DNA from: Clitoria ternatea
Taxonomy: Eukaryota > Streptophyta > Magnoliopsida > Fabales > Fabaceae
Length of the DNA stretch: 64,000 nt
Reading direction: 5' to 3'
NCBI GenBank assembly: GCA_037962975.1
Contig: CM075673.1
Span: 161,034,667 to 161,098,666, forward strand
The notes under the pieces: model-generated
The model's input: the letters and a program-made list of their open reading frames with translations, nothing else
What the model was told of the DNA's origin: nothing
The model's database searches: none
Shown: in pieces, positions 57,433 through 64,000 of the stretch
Numbering within the stretch: the stretch's first letter is position 1
Layout: every line of letters starts with the position of its first letter
Made by a program: the position numbers and the translations under genes

Positions 57433-59650
57433 TGTAACACCCTGGTGCCAACTTGCAAATCCCGAGATAATTACCGTCACCATATAAAATCTCTTGGATA
57501 ACTTATATTTTGCCTAGTAATTATCAAGTGATTCACAATTTGATTCCAAAGGTTACTGATACAATATCAGAGTGTGAAGCTTTTTACATAACTAACTTTA
57601 TTTTATTATACATAATATCAGAGTCTCAAACATATTATATTTTACAACAGGCACCTAGATCTTATAAAATATAAAGATGTAAAGTACTAAAACATAGCAT
57701 ACACATAATATAGCCATAGTAGACACGTAAGCAAGCATCAGCATCAAAAGCCTTCATAATTTATCCACATCAAGCATCATCCACTTTGTCATATATCTTT
57801 TTGGTTAACCACTAAAGGGTTGCCACAAGTAACAGAAAGAGTGAGATAAAATATCAAATAAATAGAAATTAAATTAGAACATACACAATCACAAGTAGGA
57901 TGCTATGTGATGCAGATGTCAAACAAGTATTTTGTATTATAATTTTTACTAATATTTTCATTTTTTGTATGAATGAAAATGCATGATGGATCCATTCTGG
58001 TAGGAACATAAGCAGTGATTTCTAACAATAATATTTTTACGGATATCCAACCGATAACGCGCCCCATAATGCAACACCAACATCGGATAACAACATCATA
58101 ATATCAATAACAAGTGTTGCGGGACCCCCTAAGGACACACTGCTTAGCCCTTAAGACGGTCATGGTATAAAACCACCGCAGAGGTCTGTTGTTCAACAGA
58201 GCGCGTTCCCCCACGGGTAACCCCCTCAAAGAACCCCCCTACGGATTCTTTGAACGGCCAATGCATATGATGCATGAATGAAATAGATCTAAATTAAATT
58301 ATCAAATTTCTTTATATAATTAATCTTAACAATAAAATTGTCATAACAATCAAATAAACATAATTTATATATAATTCAAAGAATATGGAAACACATTTTC
58401 TATAATATTTATATATTATCATAATCTAAAGAATATGGAAACACAACCATATTATAGTATTTATTTAGTATCATACCCCAAAGAATGAGGAAAACATATT
58501 TTTCATAAAATTATACTACTAAGATAATTTAAAAACAAGAGTTTTCTCCCTTTAAATGTTTAAATAAACTTCTAAATTTAATTTAATTAATTATATTTAT
58601 TTTATTTCAAAATAAAGTCTTTAGAATAATAAAAATCCAATAAAAATAAAAATTTTGATTTTTATAAAAAATCATTATTTTAAGTTTTTAATCATATTTA
58701 CGAAAATGCCACTAGTCTTATTTACAAAAATGTCATCATTCTAATTTATTTACAAAAATGTCACCGCTTCTGATTTATTTACAAAAATGCCACCGCTCGT
58801 TTTTATTTACAAAAATTTCACCGCTTCCAGTTTTTAACATCGGTTGAAAATATCTGCTGTTAAAGGGTCTGATTCTACAGAACGAAAACAGCAGCTCTGT
58901 TCTTGCTATTTTTTTCATTTTAATTGCAAAATTTTAAAGATGCCAATTGATTCCAAATCATCATACAACATCAGAAACATATCATATAACAAATTCCAAA
59001 CCAATTAGCATCAATTTCATAGTTTAATTCAAATTAAATTAAAATCTAACTATATGAGTTTCTAAACAATTAATAATTAAACAAGCAATTCTAACTTAAT
59101 TTCTATGTATTTAATATCATATCTCCTCTTTCTTACCTCAATTGAAGATCCTTAAGCTTTCTTTATGCTAAACTCCCTTGTATTTCCTCAAATCTTCAAG
59201 TTTGAGTAATTTCTTCTTATGCAAAATTAAAGAGCTTGAGTATGGCAATGAAGGTTTTGAAAGCTTGAAGAGGGATATGAAAGGTTGTGGAATTGGTAGT
59301 GTTTTTTGGTTTTAAGAGATTTGGAAGGTTGGAGCCTTATTTATAGACTTCCAATGGTGGTAGAAATGAGGCGGTGGAGAAGAGAAGAAGAAGGGAGACC
59401 TTTCGGGAGACAGAGATATTTTCTCTTCTCTTTTTTTTAAATAACGGGTTCCTTAATAATTTCTACGTTTTATTGTCACATTTTATTTCCGTTTAGTCTT
59501 ATTTTAAATCTGATTTATGAAATAAAAATATCCCTGTAACCGAAATAAAATTTCCTATTTTCTAAGATTTATTTCTTATTTTTCTAAGAAACTTTAATTT
59601 TTCACTGTTTAATTACCGATTCAAATTTAATTTAAAATTGGGCTGTTACA
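57433..59650 (-). mobile_element. 3' LTR of a Tekay/Del-like chromovirus
   Basis: Begins TGTAACACCC (57433) and ends GGGCTGTTACA (59650), 2,218 bp, with the TGTAACACCC / TGTTACA end style of plant Tekay-clade LTRs. The adjacent CTCTCCCCCCGTTATAA is, on the minus strand, a purine tract (ACGGGGGGAGAG), so the element runs leftwards and this is its 3' LTR. Internal text includes repeated 'ATTTACAAAAATG(T/C)CACCGCT' units (58690-58820). AGTGG (57428-57432) is the presumed duplication; the other copy is outside the window. Confidence 0.82.
58685..58830. repeat. Short tandem repeats in the chromovirus LTR
   Basis: Four or five units of TTATTTACAAAAATGCCACC spaced about 32-35 bp apart. Confidence 0.75.
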
Positions 59651-59979
59651 CTCTCCCCCCGTTATAAAAATTTCATCCTCGAAATTTAAACGTACCTTGT
59701 TAGAATAATTCAGGTTATTGACTTCTCATCTCGTCTTCTCGTTCCCATGTCATGCTTATTTCATCTACTTGTTGCTAAGCTAGTTTCACCAATGAGATCT
59801 TATTACCTCTTAGTTGCTTGACATCTCTGTCCATTATCTTCACTGGTGTTACTGGAATCGTAAGGTTTTCCTTAACTTCTATGTCATCATTCTCGATCAC
59901 ATGGCTTGGATCAGGTACATACTTCTGTAATTGTGAGACATGGAACACATTATGAATATTGGAAAGGTGAGGTGGTAAT
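59651..59979 (-). pseudogene. Chromovirus integrase C-terminus and chromodomain end
   Basis: On the minus strand: LPPHLSNIHNVFHVSQLQKY then VPDPSHVIEND (59870-59979), the GPY/F-to-chromodomain junction typical of Tekay/Del integrases. It continues IPVTPVKIMDRDVKQLRGNK, a stop, then TWEREDEMRSQ (about 59725), the end of a chromodomain. The frame is cut at 59980 by the Athila 2 LTR; the rest of pol must lie beyond it. A chromodomain normally steers integration to marked chromatin. Confidence 0.88.
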
Positions 59980-61547
59980 TGCTGGTGTATTTTAAGAGAA
60001 TCAAGTTTATATAATACACTCAAAGAAACGTGCCAAGTTTTAAACACGGTTGTTGTAGTTATAAAAGATATCGTTCCCACTAAGGATCATCAGCAATTGA
60101 AACTTAAGATATTACGGCGGATTAAAACGATTGTTTTCATGGTTTTGAGTTCATAATATAAACGATAATATATGAACGATTATGCAGTGAAATAAAAGAA
60201 GTTTATCTAATTGTAAAAGCTGGGATTAGGATTCACCGATCTTACATTCCGATGCATAACGTATATTCATGAAAACGGAGTTTGAACTATAATGCTTTAC
60301 ATCACAATCAAAGTCATTCATATCAATTCCTTGACTATGAAATTCATAAGAACAGATTTGATAACGTCAATCCCTTGATCGTTTCAATTCCATTCCAGCA
60401 TTACGACCGATTGTTTGGACGTTCAATGCGTTAAATACCATCCCTGGTTATTTACTCACATTGAGCATTTCATTTAGATCTGTTTTCGAAAGTTATTTTC
60501 CAACAACAAACGTAAACTTAATTCAAGAAACTAGTGATCAAGTAGATTCAAGCATTAAACGTAAAATGAAATACCAAGAATCATAGAACAAGTTTACCCG
60601 AATCATGAATATATCATTTATGATCTTCAAGCAAGAAAAGCTACATCCAATCCCATGGAGATGTTTAGCCACTCATGGTGGTCATTACAGCTTAGAAAAG
60701 AAGAAGAAAATACAGAGTACAAAGTGTTTTTTTTTTCTCGATCCCCCTGTTCAGCCGCCATGCAGTAAGCTTATATAAAAGAAAACTCGCTCAAGCGAGT
60801 TTATATTTCGCTCAGGCGATGAGCATTCTTCAGCACGAAGGAAATCCACGTCCTGCTTCATTATGGGCTTGATTCGCTCCAGCGGTCTAGATTCGCCTAA
60901 GCGAATCTTCATATCTGATACTTTATTCCATTTCGCTTGAGCCGTGTCTTCATAAACTGCAGCGAGCCCTTTTAAAATTTAGTTCTGGACAAATTCCGCT
61001 TGAGCGAAATAGTGCCGCTCAAGCGCCCTTCACATTGCTGCATTCTGGAAGAAATTCGCTGGCTTCTTTATTCACAACGCTTGAGCGAAACTACTGCTAG
61101 TCCATTCTGTTCCAATCTCGCTCAAGCGGCCTCAGTGGTCGCTCGGGCGAATACTTCATTTTCAATACTGGCTTGATTTCGCCTGGGCGTATCACTCCTC
61201 GCTCAAGCGAGTCTTGACCTGATACTTGTTATTTGTTACATTCATGGCTCACCCAAGCGGGCTCTTCAATTTTTCTCAGCGACCAAGATTAGCTCAAGCG
61301 ATATCTCCTTAGCTTGAGCGAATATCACTCTGTTTGCTTAACACTTGGTGATTTTCTTTATTTCTTTTCTTTTCTTCTTTCTTCTTTGAGTTTTCCTGAG
61401 ATTGTAACAAATTTAGCCAATCAACTTGTACAATGTTCATTCACTATTTCTTTTCTATTTAGCTTACAAAATTGGCAAACATTGTACATTATATCCAATT
61501 TATGCTTCATTAATCATGCAAAATATAGGTAAATTGGACATCTATCA
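59980..61547 (-). repeat. 3' LTR of Athila 2
   Basis: Border fixed on the left by the break in the chromovirus integrase frame and on the right by the polypurine region plus hairpin. Contains the palindrome array listed next. Confidence 0.82.
60785..61325. repeat. Array of TCGCTCAAGCGA-type palindromes in the Athila 2 LTR
   Basis: About 18 variants of CGCTCAAGCG, CGCTTGAGCG, CGCCTGGGCG or CGCTCAGGCG at 20-50 bp spacing, many flanked to give TCGCTCAAGCGA. Spacer sequence is not conserved. Equivalent arrays sit in both LTRs of Athila 1 at about 38730-39000 and 50570-50840. Confidence 0.85.
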
Positions 61548-61585
61548 ACTCTCCCCAGCCTAGAACTTTGCTTGTCCTCAAGCAA
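61548..61585 (-). promoter_or_regulatory. Polypurine tract and conserved hairpin of Athila 2
   Basis: CTCTCCCCAGCC follows the LTR and TTGCTTGTCCTCAAGCAA (61568-61585) is identical to the Athila 1 hairpin at 39479-39496 although surrounding sequence differs. Confidence 0.75.
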
Positions 61586-62857
61586 TTGGTCAAGAGAAAG
61601 TTTAAGTGAAACAAAGATCTTAATTAATCAAAGCTGCAAATAAAATGAAGGACACTTTTCACTATCCATAAATGATAAATCCTCAATCATGCTTCATTTT
61701 ATCTAACCAAATTCTAAGTTTGAACTAGAATACACAATTGCAAGTAACCACTCTGCTGTAAAAACAAGAAATTCTCTCTGTTTATACCTTCTAGGTGAGT
61801 GTTTGCTCTCTTTATCATTAGTCAAGTGTTATTCAATCATTGCATTTCATTTCACTGCATGAGATAACCACTCAAACAAACATGGATCAAGAGGTCTTTA
61901 ATAGGTTGTAACTTGGCCAGGCTTACAAGAAATTCATTGGTTTTTCTTTGGATGCAAAGACATACTAAGGACACTTAGATTTCTTGGCCTTGGCTTTTTA
62001 TTATATCATTTTTGCTTCATTTAAGCCATTCAACTTTTTCTTTATATTCCTCCTTCATTTTGTTTATTCTTTGACCTTGGTAGGAGGATCTTACGTTGTT
62101 TTCCAAAAAAAAATTTTTTCTTTTCTTTTGACAATCACAGCCAAACTCTTCACATACCCTTCTTGAAAAATTATTCCTGTCCTTAGCATGCATTAAGGTT
62201 GGTTTAAGTTTTTCGTACAGGCATGCTCTAAGGTTAAGAACAAAATTCATTTTGGCTCAATTGGGTTTAAACACAAAATTTGGATTGATTACTTGAAGGT
62301 TGGTTTTTTGGCTCTTGTTTAACCTATTCTACACAAAATTTGCCTCTATCCTGTCCATGCTTGCCTAAGCAATAATCCTTGCTAGAAATTCATGCAATGA
62401 AAGATTACACAAAATCAATGAACTCTCGGTGTTTAAAGTTGCACTATTTCACTGGGTTAATTGTCTTGATTTCTTTATTCTCACAGAAGAGGGTTCAAAC
62501 ATTGTGAATTAATTCCTAACTCAAGAATTAGAAAGATTCATTCAACATTCATAAGAATTATCAGAGTTTCCAAAACTAGTCATCCTTCCTTTTATGCAAG
62601 CCTAAGATTAATTCACATCTTTCTTCACTTTTCCATGTCATGAAAACAAAATTTCCGCGCCTAAACATTATAACTAACGTATGTAACAAAATTCATTTAG
62701 GCGTAACAGGAAAATCTACTGTAAATCATATGAAATTGACATAAACGGAAAGTACTGAATAATAAGTACTGAATGTAAAGTAACATAATAAAAGAAACAT
62801 AAAGCAGCATAAACTTAAATAAACTTGACAAAATTTAAAGGAACCACAATAGCATGC
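61586..62857. other. Non-coding 3' region of Athila 2
   Basis: No supportable coding sequence between the hairpin and the ORF3 stop. Open frames at 61984-62166 and 62017-62250 are low-complexity shadows. Confidence 0.5.
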
Positions 62858-64000
62858 TCAGTCTTGCATCATCACGATATCAGTGACCACTCGATCCAAC
62901 TGCTCTTCAAATTCCCTGTCCTCAGCCTCCTGCTGCTGATGAGTCTGTGTAGCAGTTGGTGTTGTGACAGGTGCAACTGCTGGTCCTGCTGATGTGGCTG
63001 GTGGTGATGGTGGTGCCTCTGGCTCAGCAGCATCAGCTGCTGGTCTCTCCTCCTCCTGCAAAATAGGACTGTCCCCAGGCCAAGCAACACGCTCCACGAA
63101 CTGATCGGGGTGCATAAAAGGGCCTGAAGGATGGCTCCAATAGCTAGCTCTGTAATGATACAACATGCCTCTGTGAAGAGCGGCCTGCTGTCGCTCAATG
63201 TGTAGAAGATGAGCAAGGAGGGTGGGATCATAAGTAGGTGGAGGCGGTGGTTGGAGAGGTGGCTGAACTGTAGGTGATGATACTACAGGTGGTGGTGGTG
63301 GTGTCTCTAACTGTGGTGGAGGTGTGGGTATCCTGCAATTTAAATCTATAAATTTCCGATCGATGGATGGCCTAATCGGAGTGGTGGGGTTAACATCGAT
63401 CCCATGGACTGCACAAAGTCCCGTGATGAATGCAGGGAAACCAAGGCTGGCTTTAGGTTTTGTATCAGCTAATGTAGTCTTCGGATTTTGCTGAGCGAAC
63501 CTAAAGATTTCATCTGAAATTATCTGAGCAAGGTCAACAGACATATTTCGAGAGAGAATGCAGAATAGAAGCTCACACTTTGGAAGGGGTAAATCAGATA
63601 CATGGGCATTCGGGATGACATTTGCTAAGAGAAATGCTGTCCACACTCTAGTCAGCATTGTCATATCCTTCCTCAGAAGTCTGGAAGGATGCTGGCTAGC
63701 CCCTCGGTACATATGATGCCCTGGTAAACAGAGCTTATCTTCAAGCTCCTGTGTGGGGTAAATATGTCGATTTTTCTTCAAAGTGCCATAAGTGCACAAA
63801 TCTCCATCAGGTAACCGAAGCATATCACCTAAATGTTCGTTGATAGTGTCTCTATCATACGATATCCAGGTGCCCCTAACCCATGTTTTGCGTTCCAAAG
63901 TGCCTTTCTTGTTCCATGCGTTGGCATAAAATTCTTTGACAATCTCTGGGTCGAATTTATGTCTGGGGTTTGCAACTCTCAACCATTTTCTTCTTCTCAA
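62858..64000 (-). CDS. Athila ORF3, putative plant transposon protein domain, open at the window edge
   Basis: At least 380 residues, open throughout and continuing past the window edge (the first codon is TTG at the boundary, so the true start is upstream). The N-terminal 200 residues, VKEFYANAWNKKGTLERKTW, VRGTWISYDRDTINEHLG, then SRLLRKDMTMLTRVWTAFLL and LPLPKCELLFCILSRNMSVD, match the 'putative plant transposon protein' domain found after pol in Athila elements. A proline-rich stretch (PPPPPVVSSPTV, LQPPPPPTYDP) and an acidic, Gln-rich tail follow. No signal peptide or membrane segment in view, which does not support an envelope role. No stop or frameshift visible. Homolog of the truncated ORF at 41050-41574 by position. 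Confidence 0.8.
   Translation of the reverse strand: MRRRKWLRVANPRHKFDPEIVKEFYANAWNKKGTLERKTWVRGTWISYDRDTINEHLGDMLRLPDGDLCTYGTLKKNRHIYPTQELEDKLCLPGHHMYRGASQHPSRLLRKDMTMLTRVWTAFLLANVIPNAHVSDLPLPKCELLFCILSRNMSVDLAQIISDEIFRFAQQNPKTTLADTKPKASLGFPAFITGLCAVHGIDVNPTTPIRPSIDRKFIDLNCRIPTPPPQLETPPPPPVVSSPTVQPPLQPPPPPTYDPTLLAHLLHIERQQAALHRGMLYHYRASYWSHPSGPFMHPDQFVERVAWPGDSPILQEEERPAADAAEPEAPPSPPATSAGPAVAPVTTPTATQTHQQQEAEDREFEEQLDRVVTDIVMMQD

Larger units (their letters stand above)
59980..64000 (-). mobile_element. Athila-type retrotransposon 2, 3' part, inserted in the chromovirus
   Basis: 3' LTR 59980-61547 (1,568 bp, TGCTGG...CTATCA), then CCCCAG polypurine text, the conserved hairpin, a 3' non-coding region and an ORF3-type frame open at the window edge. 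Same organisation and orientation as Athila 1, but the LTR sequence is largely different, so this is another family. GTAAT (59975-59979) is the presumed left duplication. Pol, gag and the 5' LTR are outside the window. Confidence 0.85.

Noticed and set aside
62858..64000. Athila ORF3 as a viral envelope protein
   Set aside because: No signal peptide, membrane segment or glycoprotein-like cysteine pattern is visible; the domain is the plant transposon type.

Overview
This is plant nuclear DNA, AT-rich and made almost entirely of transposable elements in nested and decayed form. The mix points to a dicot and most likely a legume: Athila-type and chromovirus-type Ty3/gypsy LTR elements, Ty1/copia remnants, L1-type LINE pieces, and several CACTA (En/Spm) families with different sub-terminal repeats. 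The legume call is inference; no single-copy marker gene is present. The one host gene I can support is a small, intron-containing defensin-like (DEFL) peptide gene on the minus strand at 18435-18928. Two other host-derived pieces are broken: TPX2-domain exons at 1021-1240 and a SUMO exon remnant at 22521-22590.

Layout, left to right. 1-1631: a LINE ORF2 fragment next to TPX2-like exons. 1632-4679: nothing recognisable. 4680-6038: the right end of a CACTA element (C) with AGCGAC sub-terminal repeats. 6039-10050: LTR-like material with divergent tandem repeats. 10051-12297: a complete non-autonomous CACTA element (E) with an AAG target duplication. 12445-17560: the start of another CACTA (F), LTR-like DNA and a decayed TNP1-like gene. 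18435-19045: the DEFL gene and its upstream region. 19453-19976: a hAT-like MITE. 19977-22140: a copia ruin in which the MITE sits. 22521-24438: small fragments and another CACTA end (G).

The right 60% is one nested stack. CACTA element B starts at 25050. Its TNP2 transposase gene is split by CACTA element A (27521-53187, 3-bp duplication GGT). A carries a five-exon TNP1-like gene and a four-exon TNP2 transposase gene, both on the minus strand. A itself contains a LINE ORF1 ruin and a full Athila-type element (37551-51302; 1,910-bp LTRs, GACAG duplication, tRNA-Asp primer site). B resumes at 53188 and is lost near 54950. To the right are a copia/SIRE-like remnant (to 57432), the 3' LTR and chromodomain end of a Tekay/Del-like chromovirus (57433-59979), and a second Athila-type element (59980 to beyond the window) inserted into that chromovirus integrase.

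The CACTA genes of A would act together: TNP2 is the transposase, and the TNP1-like protein is presumed to bind the AGCGAC repeats at both ends. A looks non-functional now: one in-frame stop in TNP2, two in TNP1, and the Athila insertion in its presumed first intron. The Athila copy is young by LTR similarity (about 33 differences in 1,910 bp by eye) but its gag-pol frame is broken.
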